From Betaproteobacteria bacterium (GTDB lineage: Bacteria > Pseudomonadota > Gammaproteobacteria > Burkholderiales > Burkholderiaceae_C), in the NCBI GenBank assembly GCA_024641925.1, contig JAHECB010000005.1, forward strand, positions 1 to 44,492: DNA of 44,492 bases, in the 5' to 3' direction. Position numbers and translations under genes: made by a program. Shown here piece by piece: positions 25,950 through 35,806 of this stretch. The notes beneath the pieces were generated by a model. That model made no database searches. It was not told the origin of the DNA and saw only the letters and a list, made by a program, of their open reading frames with translations. Positions within the stretch are counted from its first letter, which is position 1. Every line of letters starts with the position of its first letter.

Positions 25950-26732
25950 TCAGACGCCGAAGCCGTCGTCCGCCGCGATGATGGCGCCGTTGACAAAGTG
26001 GCTCTGGTTGGCGCACAACATCATCAACACGGCGTCCAGGTCCTGCACACCGCCGACCCGCTTGCGCGGCAGCATCTGGATCAGCTTCTTGCCGCCTTCA
26101 GTCTGCCAGTGGTGGTGGTTGATCTCGGTGTCGATGTAGCCCGGGCAGATGGCATTGACGTTGATGCCGTAGCGGCCCCACTCCAGCGCCATGGCACGTG
26201 TCATGTGCACCACCGCCGCCTTGCTGACGCAATACACACCGATCTGCGACAACACTCGCAGCCCGGCCATGGACGCCACATTGACAATGCGCCCCCCGGT
26301 AAAGGTGCCCGGTGCTTCGCCCTTGCTGCGCGCAATCATGCGCTTGCCCACCGCCTGCGCCACAAAAAAAGCACCACGCAGGTTGGTGTCCATGACGAAA
26401 TCGAAATCCTCGGGCGTCACGTCGGTCAGCTTCTGTGTGCTGCTGACACCGGAGTTGTTGACCAGGATGTCGATGCCGCCCATTTCGGTTTCGGCGTGCG
26501 CCACAGCCGCCGCGATGCTTTCGGGACTGGTGACGTCCAGCGCCACCACATGCGCATCACCGCCATCGGCTTCGATTTCGGCACGCAACGCCTTCAGTCG
26601 TTCAACGCGGCGCGCGGCCAGCACCACACCAGCGCCCGCAGCCGCCAGGGTCTTGGCAAACTGTGCCCCCAGGCCGCTGGAGGCACCAGTGACAAACGCC
26701 ACCCGGCCTGAAAGATCAATCTGATACGCCAT
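25950..26732 (-). CDS. short-chain dehydrogenase/reductase
   Basis: This is a classical SDR of 260 residues that uses NAD(P)H. It has the cofactor motif TGASSGLG, the VNNSG strand, the catalytic Ser in VNVASMAG, and the YxxxK pair in YCVSK. PGYIDTEIN follows, typical of the family. The basic residues of AARRVERL after beta-2 suggest NADP preference. I start at MAYQIDLSGR because of the AAGGA ribosome site. Its place beside two thioesterases and scoAB suggests a hydroxyacyl or hydroxy-acid substrate, by inference only. Confidence 0.93.
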   Translation of the reverse strand: MAYQIDLSGRVAFVTGASSGLGAQFAKTLAAAGAGVVLAARRVERLKALRAEIEADGGDAHVVALDVTSPESIAAAVAHAETEMGGIDILVNNSGVSSTQKLTDVTPEDFDFVMDTNLRGAFFVAQAVGKRMIARSKGEAPGTFTGGRIVNVASMAGLRVLSQIGVYCVSKAAVVHMTRAMALEWGRYGINVNAICPGYIDTEINHHHWQTEGGKKLIQMLPRKRVGGVQDLDAVLMMLCANQSHFVNGAIIAADDGFGV

Positions 26733-26941
26733 GGCTGTTGTCCTTTTGGAGTGCAGTGGCCTTGAAGCAGGGGCTGCGACAAGACGTTGCAAACAACGAT
26801 AGCACGCAGCTTTTGCGCCAAAGAGACCGGAAACGGCTGCAATCGCCCCCACATCCCAGCGGCCCAAAACCCAGTCGCCCTGCGGCCCGAATGCAGCGCC
26901 GCGCACAGCAGCGTGCCGCCTGCGGCATCATCAGGCGCTTG

Positions 26942-27610
26942 ATGCTGACCCTTAGCCAACTGCGCAAACACTTTGGCACCACACCCGTTTTTGACGGGGT
27001 GGACCTGCAACTGAACCGCGGCGAATTTGTGGCCCTGCTGGGCGAGTCGGGCGTGGGAAAGTCGACGCTGCTGAACTGCATTGCCGGTCTGGAAGAGGCG
27101 GACGCAGGGCAGGTGCTGATCGACGGCGACGCACTGGCACCCATGAACGATGACCAGCGTGCTGCCGTGCGGCGCGAGAAGCTGGGTTTTGTGTTCCAGG
27201 CCTTCCACGTGTTGCCCCATCTGACCGTGGCCGAAAACGTCAGCCTGCCCTTGCGCTTGCTGCACCGGTACGACCCCGCGCGCGTGCTGGCCGTGCTGGA
27301 CGCCGTGGGCCTGCAAGGCCTGCAGCTGCGTTTGCCGGCGCAGCTGTCGGGCGGGCAATTGCAGCGTGTGGCCATCGCGCGCGCGGTGGTGCATGCACCG
27401 GGCCTGATCCTGGCCGACGAACCCACGGGCAATCTGGACCCCGACACCGCCAGCCGCGTGCTGGGCGTGTTGCGCCAGCAGGTTGAACAGGCCGGCGCGG
27501 CCTGCTTGCTGGTCACGCATTCCGCAGCTGCCGCCGCCGCCGCCCACCGCGTACTGCGGCTCACGGCCACAGGCATACAGGCTGAAATGATGCGGGGTGC
27601 GGGCACTTGA
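26942..27610 (+). CDS. ABC transporter ATP-binding protein (AttE/LolD-like)
   Basis: This ATPase of the MacB/LolD class has 222 residues. Walker A is GESGVGKST, the Q loop is FVFQAFHVLPHLT, the signature is LSGGQ, Walker B is LILADEPTGNLD, and the switch is LVTHS. It is followed by an FtsX-type permease whose TTG start overlaps its stop, and then a lipocalin-like secreted protein. This order matches loci annotated as AttE-AttF-AttG-AttH. Proteins of this class act by mechanotransmission rather than ordinary import. I start at MLTLSQLRKHFG. Confidence 0.92.
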   Translation: MLTLSQLRKHFGTTPVFDGVDLQLNRGEFVALLGESGVGKSTLLNCIAGLEEADAGQVLIDGDALAPMNDDQRAAVRREKLGFVFQAFHVLPHLTVAENVSLPLRLLHRYDPARVLAVLDAVGLQGLQLRLPAQLSGGQLQRVAIARAVVHAPGLILADEPTGNLDPDTASRVLGVLRQQVEQAGAACLLVTHSAAAAAAAHRVLRLTATGIQAEMMRGAGT

Positions 27611-30180
27611 ACGAACCGGTCGTCGCCGCCCCGCTGGCAACAACTGGCCAGCCCCAACCGCACCGCTGGCAGCCGCCGCTGGCCTGGTTGCTGATGTGGC
27701 GTGAATGGCGCCACCACCCCTGGCGCCACGGCATGGCGTTGCTGGCCGTGGCCTTGGGCGTGGCCCTGGCCAGTTCGGTGCACCTGATCAACAACTCGGC
27801 ACTGAACGAGTTTTCGCAGGCTGTTCGCACCGCCAACGGCCAGCCTGATCTGAGCCTGCGCGGTCCGCAACTGCCCGACACCTGGTTTGAACAGGTCGCC
27901 ATGGACACGGCAGTGGCCCTGGCCAGTCCGGTGCTGGCGCTGGACACCTACGCACAGCGCAATGACGGCGAGCGTGTGGCGGTGCAGGTGCTGGGCCAGG
28001 ATGCGCTGCGCAGTGCCAGCCTGGCGCCGCAATTGATGCCGCGCCTCACATCAACCGCCAACCGCCTGTCGTTTATGGACCCCGACGTGGTGTTTCTCAA
28101 TGGCCCCGCTCTGCGCGCCCTGGGCTTGTCGGCCCTGCCCGAAACACTGGCACTGCAATCGGGCACAGCCTATGTGCGCTTGCGTGTGGCCGGCACGGTG
28201 CAGGCAGAAGGTGTGCCCCTGGTGGTGATGGACCTGGCCGGCGTGCAGCACCATTTCGACCGCGCCGGGCAGCTGTCACGCATCGACCTGCGCCTGGTGC
28301 CGGGCACGGACCATGCCGCCTTGCTGCTGCGGCTGGCGCTGCCCGAAGGGGTTGTTGCCCAGTCGCCCGACGAAGCCGAGCAGCGGGTCTCCAACCTGTC
28401 GCGCGCCTACCGCGTGAACTTGACGGTGCTGGCGCTGGTGGCGTTGTGCGTGGGTGCCTTCCTGGTGTTTTCGGTGGTGTCCCTGTCGGTGGCACAGCGC
28501 ACACCGGCTTTTGCCTTGCTGGGTGTGCTGGGCATGAGCGCGGCGCAGCGCCGCCGCGCCGTGCGGCTGGAATGCGCCTGTATGGGTCTGGCCGGTGGAG
28601 TGCTGGGCGTGATGGCCGGTGCGGCCATGGCCCTGGCCGCCCTGCACTACATGGCCGGCGACCTGGGCGGCGGCTACTTTCCCGGCGTGCGCCCACGCCT
28701 GATCTGGACCTGGCCCCATGCACTGGTGTTTGTGGCGCTGGGTGTGGCGGCTGCCTTGGCAGGGGGCTGGTGGCCTGCACGACAGGCCGCTCAACTGGCG
28801 CCGGCGCAGGCCTTGAAAGGATTGGGCAGCACCGACGCCAGTGCGCCCGCGGCCTGGCCGGGCCTGCTGCTGCTGGTGCTGGGCGGTCTTTCGGCGCTGC
28901 TGCCGCCCATGGCCGGCCTGCCGCTGGCCGCTTACGCCGCCGTGGCATTACTGTTGTTTGGCGGCGTGGCGCTGGTGCCAGCCGCCGTACACCTGCTGCT
29001 GAGCCGCGTGCCCACCCCGGTCGCTGCCCTGCCCTTGCTGGCGCTGCAGCGCGCCCGTTTTGCCAGGCGCACGGCTACCGCAGCCATGGCCGGCGTGGTG
29101 TCCAGCCTGGCCTTGTCGGTGGCGCTGACGGTGATGGTGGGCAGCTTTCGCCAGGGCGTCAGTGCCTGGCTGGACAGCGTGCTGCCCGCAGACCTGTACG
29201 CACGCACCAGTGGCAGCCCACGGGCCGCAGACCAGGCCTGGCTGCCGCCGGCGTTTCTGGACAGGGCCGCTTCGGTGCCCGGCGTGGCCCGAGTGCAAGG
29301 TTCGCGCCAGCGCAGCGTGCAACTGGCGCCCGGACAACCCGCTGTCAGCCTGATTTCGCGGCCGCTGGCTGACGTGGCTGCCAGCCTGCCGCTGCTGCAA
29401 GCGCCATTGCCGGCGTCCACCCTGCAAGCCGGCGAAACCGCCGTCTACGTCACCGAAGCCATGGTGTCGCTGTATGGCGCAACTGCCAGCAGCGTTTTGC
29501 GACTGCCGCTGGGCGACGCGGTCATCAACGGCCGCGTGCTGGGCGTGTGGCGCGACTACGCCCGCCAGTTTGGCGCCGTGGCGGTGGCGGACACCGACTA
29601 CCGCCGCATCACCGGCGACCAGCGCATCAACGACCTGGCTTTGTGGCTGGAACCGGGCACGGCTGTGGCCGATGTGCAGGCCTCGTTGCGCACCTTGCTG
29701 GGTGACCCGGCGCTGCTGGAATTTGCGTCCAGCGCTGAACTGCGCAAGATGTCCTTGCGTATCTTCGACCGCAGTTTTGCCGTCACCGTCTACCTGCAGG
29801 TGGTGGCCATCGTGATCGGGCTGGTGGGCATTGCGGCCAGCCTGTCGGCACAGGTGCTGGCGCGACGCAAGGAATTTGGCCTGCTGACGCACCTGGGCCT
29901 GACACGTGGGCAGATCGTGGCCGTGGTGGCTGGCGAAGGCGCCGCCTGGGTGGCCGCCGGTACGCTGGTCGGTCTGCTGCTGGGTCTGGCCATCAGTGGC
30001 GTGCTGGTGTGGGTGGTCAACCCACAAAGTTTTCACTGGACCATGGAGCTGGTGCTGCCTCTTGGCAGCTTGGCATGGCTGTGTGCGGCGGTGATGCTGG
30101 CCGGCACCGCCACTGCCGCGTTCAGTGCCCGGCATGCCGCGGCGCGGCAGGCGGTGTTATCGGTGCGTGAAGACTGGTGA
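27607..30180 (+). CDS. large FtsX-like ABC permease (fused AttF-AttG type)
   Basis: The 857-residue inner-membrane protein has the layout of the large MacB/FtsX permeases. There is one N-terminal helix (about 36-55), a periplasmic domain, then a first FtsX block of helices (about 275-415). A second group follows (about 420-520), then another periplasmic domain and a final FtsX block (about 730-840, ending in a repeated-Ala helix). The C-terminal ARRKEFGLLTHLGLTRGQ is the typical FtsX coupling helix region. A TTG start overlapping the ATPase stop is the only suitable one. Its likely role is moving or releasing a lipid or lipoprotein cargo together with the downstream AttH-like protein; the cargo is unknown. 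Confidence 0.9.
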   Translation: MNEPVVAAPLATTGQPQPHRWQPPLAWLLMWREWRHHPWRHGMALLAVALGVALASSVHLINNSALNEFSQAVRTANGQPDLSLRGPQLPDTWFEQVAMDTAVALASPVLALDTYAQRNDGERVAVQVLGQDALRSASLAPQLMPRLTSTANRLSFMDPDVVFLNGPALRALGLSALPETLALQSGTAYVRLRVAGTVQAEGVPLVVMDLAGVQHHFDRAGQLSRIDLRLVPGTDHAALLLRLALPEGVVAQSPDEAEQRVSNLSRAYRVNLTVLALVALCVGAFLVFSVVSLSVAQRTPAFALLGVLGMSAAQRRRAVRLECACMGLAGGVLGVMAGAAMALAALHYMAGDLGGGYFPGVRPRLIWTWPHALVFVALGVAAALAGGWWPARQAAQLAPAQALKGLGSTDASAPAAWPGLLLLVLGGLSALLPPMAGLPLAAYAAVALLLFGGVALVPAAVHLLLSRVPTPVAALPLLALQRARFARRTATAAMAGVVSSLALSVALTVMVGSFRQGVSAWLDSVLPADLYARTSGSPRAADQAWLPPAFLDRAASVPGVARVQGSRQRSVQLAPGQPAVSLISRPLADVAASLPLLQAPLPASTLQAGETAVYVTEAMVSLYGATASSVLRLPLGDAVINGRVLGVWRDYARQFGAVAVADTDYRRITGDQRINDLALWLEPGTAVADVQASLRTLLGDPALLEFASSAELRKMSLRIFDRSFAVTVYLQVVAIVIGLVGIAASLSAQVLARRKEFGLLTHLGLTRGQIVAVVAGEGAAWVAAGTLVGLLLGLAISGVLVWVVNPQSFHWTMELVLPLGSLAWLCAAVMLAGTATAAFSARHAAARQAVLSVREDW

Positions 30181-31415
30181 TGGAATCGCGCGTGTTCAAG
30201 CCGTACCGATTCACCAGCCGCCGCCATGCGCTGCAGCGGCTGATGGCTACGCTGGGCGCACTGGTCCCGACGGCACAGGCCGCAGCCCGTGGCGCAAACG
30301 GTCAATCGGCAACCGCCGACATGGACCGTGTGCACCGGGGCCGAGTGCTGCAGTTCCCCCGCGACCACGGCGCGCACCTGAACAGCCGCATCGAGTGGTG
30401 GTACGCCACCGGCTGGCTGGGCACCGAACAAACACCCACACATGGGTTTCAGTTGACCTTTTTCCGCAGTGCCACCGGCCTGGCGGGCCATGTGGGTGGC
30501 CGGTTTGCAGCACGCCACCTGCTGTTTGCCCACGCTGCCGTCACCACCTTGCCACAAGGCGGCAGTCCCGGACAGCACCGGCACGATCAACGGCTGGCGC
30601 GCTGGTCAGGCGAACCCGACAGCCGACTGGCCAGCGCCGGGCTGTCCGACGCCCGCCTGCAACTGGGCGACTGGTGGCTACGTCGCGAAGCTGAAGACCC
30701 TGCGCGCAATCTGCCGGCGCACTGGCGCGCCAGACTGCCGGCCGACGGCTTCACACTCGATGTTGAACTGAGCCGAACGCAACCCCTGTTGCTGCAGGGC
30801 GACCGCGGTTTTTCACGCAAGGGCCCGGCCCCCGAATCAGCCGGCGCTGACAGACCAGCCGATCCCGACCGCCACGCCAGCCATTACTACAGCGAACCGC
30901 AGTTGCAGGCGCAGTTGCAACTGGCGGTGACCGGCCAGGCCCGTGCAGCCGGTACGGGCCGCGCCTGGATGGACCACGAGTGGAGCGATGCCCTGCTGCA
31001 CCCCCAAGCCGTGGGCTGGGATTGGCTGGGCATCAACTTGTTTGACGGCAGTGCGCTGACGGCCTTTGTGCTGCGGCGTGCCGACGGCAGCCTGCTGTGG
31101 GCGGGTGGCAGCTACCGCACTGCCGACGGGCAAAAGCAGGTCTTGTTTGGGGCGCAGGACGTGCAGATGCAGGCCCTGCGCCGCTGGCGCAGCCCCGTCA
31201 GCGGCGGCCACTACCCGGTGCAATGGCAGCTGCGCTGCCCGGCGGGCAACTTCGAGCTGTCAGCGTTGCTGGACGCGCAGGAACTGGACGGCCGCGCCGG
31301 CACCGGTGCGGTGTATTGGGAAGGTTTGAGCGAACTGACCGACAGCAACGGCCAACGTGTCGGCCTGGGCTACCTGGAAATGACCGGCTACACCGGTCCG
31401 CTGACGCTCGGTTAA
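30180..31415 (+). CDS. AttH/CrtC-like lipocalin-domain protein
   Basis: The 411-residue protein has an N-terminal segment (about 10-40) with a twin-arginine-like RRHALQRLMATLGALV followed by Ala, suggesting export. Two lipocalin-like halves related to carotenoid 1,2-hydratase/AttH follow. Hallmarks are IEWWYATGWLG at the start of the first half, the HYYSEPQLQ segment, AWMDHEWSDALLHP, and GLGYLEMTGY near the end. No carotenoid genes are nearby, so a hydratase role is unlikely. The ABC pair immediately upstream (TGATG overlap) suggests it receives or carries the transported molecule. Confidence 0.88.
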   Translation: MESRVFKPYRFTSRRHALQRLMATLGALVPTAQAAARGANGQSATADMDRVHRGRVLQFPRDHGAHLNSRIEWWYATGWLGTEQTPTHGFQLTFFRSATGLAGHVGGRFAARHLLFAHAAVTTLPQGGSPGQHRHDQRLARWSGEPDSRLASAGLSDARLQLGDWWLRREAEDPARNLPAHWRARLPADGFTLDVELSRTQPLLLQGDRGFSRKGPAPESAGADRPADPDRHASHYYSEPQLQAQLQLAVTGQARAAGTGRAWMDHEWSDALLHPQAVGWDWLGINLFDGSALTAFVLRRADGSLLWAGGSYRTADGQKQVLFGAQDVQMQALRRWRSPVSGGHYPVQWQLRCPAGNFELSALLDAQELDGRAGTGAVYWEGLSELTDSNGQRVGLGYLEMTGYTGPLTLG

Positions 31416-31435
31416 GGCGCCGCGGCCTGCAGACG

Positions 31436-32425
31436 TCAGGGTTGCGCGCGTGAGCCGTCGCGCCAGCCGCCGCTGTGGCGCAAGCCCGGGCCCCTGTCGA
31501 CCGGGGCTGCGCGCACGCAATTGCCACCGGCCTGGCGCGCGGCATCCACGGCGGCTACCGCATCTTCGTTCAGCGCCTGCAGGTTCAGGTGCGCAGGCCG
31601 CAAGTGCGCCACGCCGACGCTGACAGTCACACGCAAACGTTGCGCGGCGTTACCGCCAAAAGCCACTTCCAGCTGTTCAGCACGTTCCCGAATGCGCTCG
31701 GCCACGTCCAACGCGCCGGTGGCATCGGCCTGGGCCAGGAACACCGCAATTTCGCATTCTGAAAGGCGGGTCAACAAATCGACACCCCGCAGCGTGGGTG
31801 CGGTTTGCCGCAGCAACTCGGTCAGCGCCGCCTCGGCAGCTGGCGCGCCACGGCCTTCAACAAGACGCGCAAACCGATCCAGTTGCACGACGAGCAGTGC
31901 CGCACCGGTGCCATACCGACGCGCACGCGACCACTCGCGCGCCGCCAAATCGTCAAACAGCGCGCGGGGCACGCCTTCGGGGCCCATGGCGGCGGGTACC
32001 GGCATGGGCAAGATCAAACTGGGCGCGCCCCGCAAACGCATGGCCAGCAAGGCCAGCGGCACGGCCGCCACCACCACACCCAGGGCCGCCGCGGCCGGAG
32101 CCACCCAGTTCAAGTCGTTGTTTTTGCCCAGGCCGGCGTCCAGAACCAGACCCAGGCCCCAGGCCAGCGCAGCCGCCAGGCCCATGGCACACAACAGCAG
32201 GCCAGCAGCCACGGCGGCCAGCGGCAACCGAGTCTCATGCGGCGGTTCCGTGCCTGAAGGGATACCACCACGCGGCAGGTCAAGGCCGGGCAGTGGCGGC
32301 AGACCGGCTCGGTCGTTGTTTTTAGACGCCCCAAGGTTCAGGCCGAATCGGCGGCGGCTGCCCGCCTGACCTGACACATGCGATGGGCTGGGCGTGGGCG
32401 GCGCGGGCTTGTGAGGTTTGTTCAT
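31436..32425 (-). CDS. membrane protein with degenerate GGDEF domain
   Basis: The 329-residue protein has a basic, proline-rich cytoplasmic N-terminus (1-65), two membrane helices (about 67-96 and 106-128) and a GGDEF-like domain (about 155-305). The domain start (REWSRARRYGTGAALLVVQLDRF) and the later VTVSVGVAHL are well kept. At the active site the usual GGDEF reads SECEI (222-226), so cyclic-di-GMP synthesis should be lost. It may bind GTP or act as a regulatory or scaffold protein. It is convergent with the AttH gene and divergent from the ABC exporter. Confidence 0.82.
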   Translation of the reverse strand: MNKPHKPAPPTPSPSHVSGQAGSRRRFGLNLGASKNNDRAGLPPLPGLDLPRGGIPSGTEPPHETRLPLAAVAAGLLLCAMGLAAALAWGLGLVLDAGLGKNNDLNWVAPAAAALGVVVAAVPLALLAMRLRGAPSLILPMPVPAAMGPEGVPRALFDDLAAREWSRARRYGTGAALLVVQLDRFARLVEGRGAPAAEAALTELLRQTAPTLRGVDLLTRLSECEIAVFLAQADATGALDVAERIRERAEQLEVAFGGNAAQRLRVTVSVGVAHLRPAHLNLQALNEDAVAAVDAARQAGGNCVRAAPVDRGPGLRHSGGWRDGSRAQP

Positions 32426-32618
32426 CGAGTCTGGCTTTCAGCCCCCGTATTCGACCACAAGCGCATCAATCTGTAGCGTCCCGGTTCGCGGGGGTGTGAA
32501 CCTTGACGGGTGTCAGGCATTTCCCTGATGGACAGCCCATGCGGCGGCGACCGAACGCAGGGTGGCGCGTGGCATCGAAAGCGGCCCAGGGCGGTCCAGG
32601 GCCGCCTCGTCCAGCGCC

Positions 32619-32624
32619 TAGACT
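32619..32624 (+). promoter_or_regulatory. -10 element directly before the ABC exporter gene
   Basis: TAGACT lies 7 bases before the ATG at 32632, and the sequence between (CTCGTCC) has no ribosome site. It fits a leaderless start. No clear -35 is present. Confidence 0.4.
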
Positions 32625-32631
32625 CTCGTCC

Positions 32632-34425
32632 ATGAAAGAAGATTCCAAGCGCGCAGCCGCTGCCACACCCAAGTCGCTGTCGGGGCTGGGCCCCTTCATC
32701 CGCCCTTACAAGCTGCAGGTGGCGTTGGCGGGGGTGTTCCTGGTGGCTGCTGCGCTGAGCACGCTGGCGTTTCCCCTGGCGCTGAGAGAGTTGATCGACC
32801 AGGGCCTGGTGGCGACCGACCCCGGCGCCCGCGCCATGGCGCTGCAGGGACACTTTTTGGCACTGTTTGGGGTGGCCGCGGCTCTGGGCCTGTTTTCGGC
32901 CGCGCGCTTTTACGTGGTCAGCTGGCTGGGTGAGCGCATCACCGCCGACCTGCGCAACGCCGTTTACGCCCATGTGCTGCGCCAGAGCCCGGAGTTTTTT
33001 GAAAGCACCAAGACCGGCGAGGTGCTGTCGCGCCTGACCACCGACACCACGCTGGTGCAGACCGTGGTCGGGTCGTCACTGAGCATGGGCCTGCGCAACG
33101 TCGTCATGGGCATCGGCGCCTTGATCGTGCTGGTGGTGACCAACCCGCTGGTCATGGGCCAGGTGCTGGGCATCCTGGTGCTGGTGGTGCTGCCCAGCAT
33201 CTACTTTGGCCGCCGCGTGCGCAAGCTCAGCCGCGCCAGCCAGGACCGCGTGGCCGACAGCAGCGCCATCGCGGCCGAGGTATTGGGCGAAATCCCCGTG
33301 GTGCAAAGCTTTGTGCAGGAAGGTGCCGAGGCCAAACGTTTCGAGAGCAGCACCCAGGACGCCTTCGAGACCGCCCGAAAGCGCACGCGCGTGCGGGCTT
33401 TTCTGGTGGCCTTCATGATCACCGCCACCTTTGGCGCGCTGTTGTGGGGCCTGTACCAGGGCACGCAGGCTGTGATCGCGGGCGATATCAGCGCCGGCCA
33501 CCTGGGGCAGACGGTGGTGCTGGTGATCATCTTTGTGGGTGCCGTGGCCGTGCTGTCGGAGGTCTATGGCGACTTGCTGCGCGCGGCAGGCGCCACCGAG
33601 CGGCTGATGGAACTGCTGGCCGCACGTTCGCCCGTGGAAGACCCGGTGCAGCCGATGGCCTTGCCGGCGGTGACCACAGGCTCCACCGTCAGCTTCAAGG
33701 GCGTTCGTTTTCACTACCCATCGCGGCCCAAGCAGGCGGCGCTGGCCGACTTCAACCTGCAGGTGCGCGCCGGCGAAACCGTAGCCCTGGTGGGCCCCAG
33801 CGGCGCCGGCAAAAGCACCGTGCTGCAGTTGCTGCTGCGCTTTTACGACACCCAGGCGGGCCAGGTGCAGATCGACGGCGTGGATGTGCGCAAGGCCTCG
33901 CTGGCCGACTTGCGCCAGCGCGTGGGCATCGTGCCGCAGGACAGCACGGTGTTTTCCACCAGCGCGCTGGAAAACATCCGCTACGGCCGCCCCGGCGCCA
34001 GCGACGCCGAAGTCATGGCGGCCGCCAAGGCGGCGTTTTCACATGAATTCATCACCGCCTTGCCCGAGGGTTACAACACCTACCTGGGCGAACGCGGTGT
34101 GCGCCTGTCGGGCGGTCAGCGCCAGCGCATCAGCATCGCCCGCGCCATGCTGAAAAATCCGCCGCTGCTGCTGCTGGACGAAGCCACCAGCGCGCTGGAT
34201 GCTGAAAGTGAACGTGTGGTGCAAGCTGCCCTGGAAGCCGCCATGCACAACCGCACCACCATCGTCATCGCACACCGCCTGGCCACCGTGTTGAAGGCCG
34301 ATCGCATCGTGGTCATGGACGTCGGCCAGATCGTGGACATCGGCAGTCATGATCAGCTGGTGCAGCGCGACGGCCTGTATGCCCGCCTGGCCGCGATGCA
34401 GTTCGACCTGGAAACGACGGCCTGA
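32632..34425 (+). CDS. ABC exporter, fused membrane and ATPase domains (MsbA/ABCB type)
   Basis: The 597-residue half-transporter should act as a homodimer. Residues about 25-320 form the six-helix exporter membrane domain, with the coupling-helix motif [18 protein letters not shown]. The ATPase follows with Walker [10 protein letters not shown], signature LSGGQ, Walker [13 protein letters not shown] and the IAHRL switch. It resembles lipid/multidrug exporters of the ABCB group. It is not certainly MsbA, because no lpxK or related lipid A gene is nearby. ATG 32632 is preferred over upstream starts, which would add an Arg/Pro-rich tail. Confidence 0.92.
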   Translation: MKEDSKRAAAATPKSLSGLGPFIRPYKLQVALAGVFLVAAALSTLAFPLALRELIDQGLVATDPGARAMALQGHFLALFGVAAALGLFSAARFYVVSWLGERITADLRNAVYAHVLRQSPEFFESTKTGEVLSRLTTDTTLVQTVVGSSLSMGLRNVVMGIGALIVLVVTNPLVMGQVLGILVLVVLPSIYFGRRVRKLSRASQDRVADSSAIAAEVLGEIPVVQSFVQEGAEAKRFESSTQDAFETARKRTRVRAFLVAFMITATFGALLWGLYQGTQAVIAGDISAGHLGQTVVLVIIFVGAVAVLSEVYGDLLRAAGATERLMELLAARSPVEDPVQPMALPAVTTGSTVSFKGVRFHYPSRPKQAALADFNLQVRAGETVALVGPSGAGKSTVLQLLLRFYDTQAGQVQIDGVDVRKASLADLRQRVGIVPQDSTVFSTSALENIRYGRPGASDAEVMAAAKAAFSHEFITALPEGYNTYLGERGVRLSGGQRQRISIARAMLKNPPLLLLDEATSALDAESERVVQAALEAAMHNRTTIVIAHRLATVLKADRIVVMDVGQIVDIGSHDQLVQRDGLYARLAAMQFDLETTA

Positions 34426-34487
34426 ACACCTTTGGCGCCCGCGCACACAAGCCATCTTTCAAACCTCACAAGTACACCTGCACGACC

Positions 34488-35297
34488 ATGAGCCCTGTCA
34501 TCAACACACCCTACGAAGACCTGCTGCGCCATGTCACCGCCCATGGTGTGAACAAGGGTGACCGCACCGGCACCGGCACCCGCAGCGTGTTTGGCCACCA
34601 GATGCGTTTTGACCTGCAGCAGGGCTTTCCGCTGATCACCACCAAGAAGGTGTTCATGAAGGCGGTGGTGCTGGAACTGCTGTGGTTCCTGCGCGGCGAC
34701 AGCAACGCGCGCTGGCTGCAGGAACGCGGCATCACCATCTGGGACGAATGGGCTGCGACCGATGGCGACCTGGGCCCCGTTTATGGCGTGCAATGGCGCA
34801 GCTGGCCCACGCCGGACGGCGGCCACATCGACCAGATCGCCGAGGTGGTGAAGCAGCTGAAGACCAACCCCGACAGCCGCCGCATCATCGTCAGCGCCTG
34901 GAACGTGGCCGAGCTGCCGAAGATGGCGCTGATGCCCTGCCACGCGTTTTTCCAGTTCTACGTGGCCGACGGCAAACTCAGCTGCCAGCTGTACCAGCGC
35001 AGTGCCGACCTGTTTCTGGGGGTGCCCTTCAACATCGCCAGCTACGCCCTGCTGACCCACATGCTGGCGCAGCAGTGCGACCTGCAACTGGGCGACTTCA
35101 TCTGGACCGGCGGCGACTGCCACATCTACGACAACCATCAGGTGCAGGTGAAAACCCAACTGTCGCGCGAGCCGCGGCCCTATCCGCAGTTGCGGCTGGC
35201 GCGGCGGCCGGCCAGCATCTTCGACTACACCTATGAAGACGTGGTGGTGGAAGGCTACGACCCGCACCCCCTCATCAAGGCGCCGGTGGCGGTTTGA
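34488..35297 (+). CDS. thyA: thymidylate synthase
   Basis: ThyA methylates dUMP to dTMP using methylene-tetrahydrofolate, producing dihydrofolate. The 269-residue protein is near the usual length (264 in E. coli). It shows the Arg-containing GDRTGTGT loop, the PVYGVQWR block, the catalytic Cys151 in [29 protein letters not shown], and the C-terminal IKAPVAV. It is followed immediately by folA, which recycles its dihydrofolate product, a classic coupling. Confidence 0.98.
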   Translation: MSPVINTPYEDLLRHVTAHGVNKGDRTGTGTRSVFGHQMRFDLQQGFPLITTKKVFMKAVVLELLWFLRGDSNARWLQERGITIWDEWAATDGDLGPVYGVQWRSWPTPDGGHIDQIAEVVKQLKTNPDSRRIIVSAWNVAELPKMALMPCHAFFQFYVADGKLSCQLYQRSADLFLGVPFNIASYALLTHMLAQQCDLQLGDFIWTGGDCHIYDNHQVQVKTQLSREPRPYPQLRLARRPASIFDYTYEDVVVEGYDPHPLIKAPVAV

Positions 35298-35308
35298 GGG
35301 GGGTTGAG

Positions 35309-35806
35309 GTGGTCACAAAGCTGAGTCTGATTGCCGCCGTCGACCGCAACGGCGGCATCGGCAAGGACAACGGTCTGCTGTGGAAAGAGCCGCTGGACCA
35401 GCGCCACTTTCGCCAGACCACCCTGGGCTGCCCGGTGGTGATGGGGCGCAAGACCTGGGACTCCTTGCCAGCGCGTTTTCGACCTTTGCCGGGACGGCAA
35501 AACGTGGTGGTCACCCACAACGCGTCAGCGGTGTTTGACGGTGCATGGGCTGCCAACAGTCTGGCCCAGGCGCTGGCGCTGCTGGCGGGCGAAGCCCATG
35601 TGTTTGTGATCGGTGGTGCGCAGCTGTATGCCCAGGCGCTGCCGCTGGCACACACGCTGGTGCTGACCGAAATCGACCAGATGCTGCCGGCCGATGTGTT
35701 TTTTCCGGCCTGGAACCGGCAGGACTGGACCGAAGTCAGCCGCGTGCCGCACCACGACGCCCAGGGCCAGCCCTTTGCGTTTGTCACCTACCAGCGCAAA
35801 GCCTGA
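35309..35806 (+). CDS. folA: dihydrofolate reductase
   Basis: FolA reduces dihydrofolate to tetrahydrofolate with NADPH. The 165-residue protein shows the LIAAVDRNGGIGKDN substrate loop, the VVMGRKTWDSLP block, LPGRQNVVVTHN and the VIGGAQLYAQALP nucleotide-binding segment. The start is uncertain: GTG at 35309 has a G-rich ribosome site (GAGGGG) and fits family length, whereas a TTG at 35294 overlaps the thyA stop. It abuts btuD on the opposite strand with no gap. Confidence 0.95.
   Translation: MVTKLSLIAAVDRNGGIGKDNGLLWKEPLDQRHFRQTTLGCPVVMGRKTWDSLPARFRPLPGRQNVVVTHNASAVFDGAWAANSLAQALALLAGEAHVFVIGGAQLYAQALPLAHTLVLTEIDQMLPADVFFPAWNRQDWTEVSRVPHHDAQGQPFAFVTYQRKA

Noticed and set aside
28948-30135. 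395-codon open frame on the minus strand
   Set aside because: It is antisense to the ABC permease, rich in Gln, His and Gly, with no motif.
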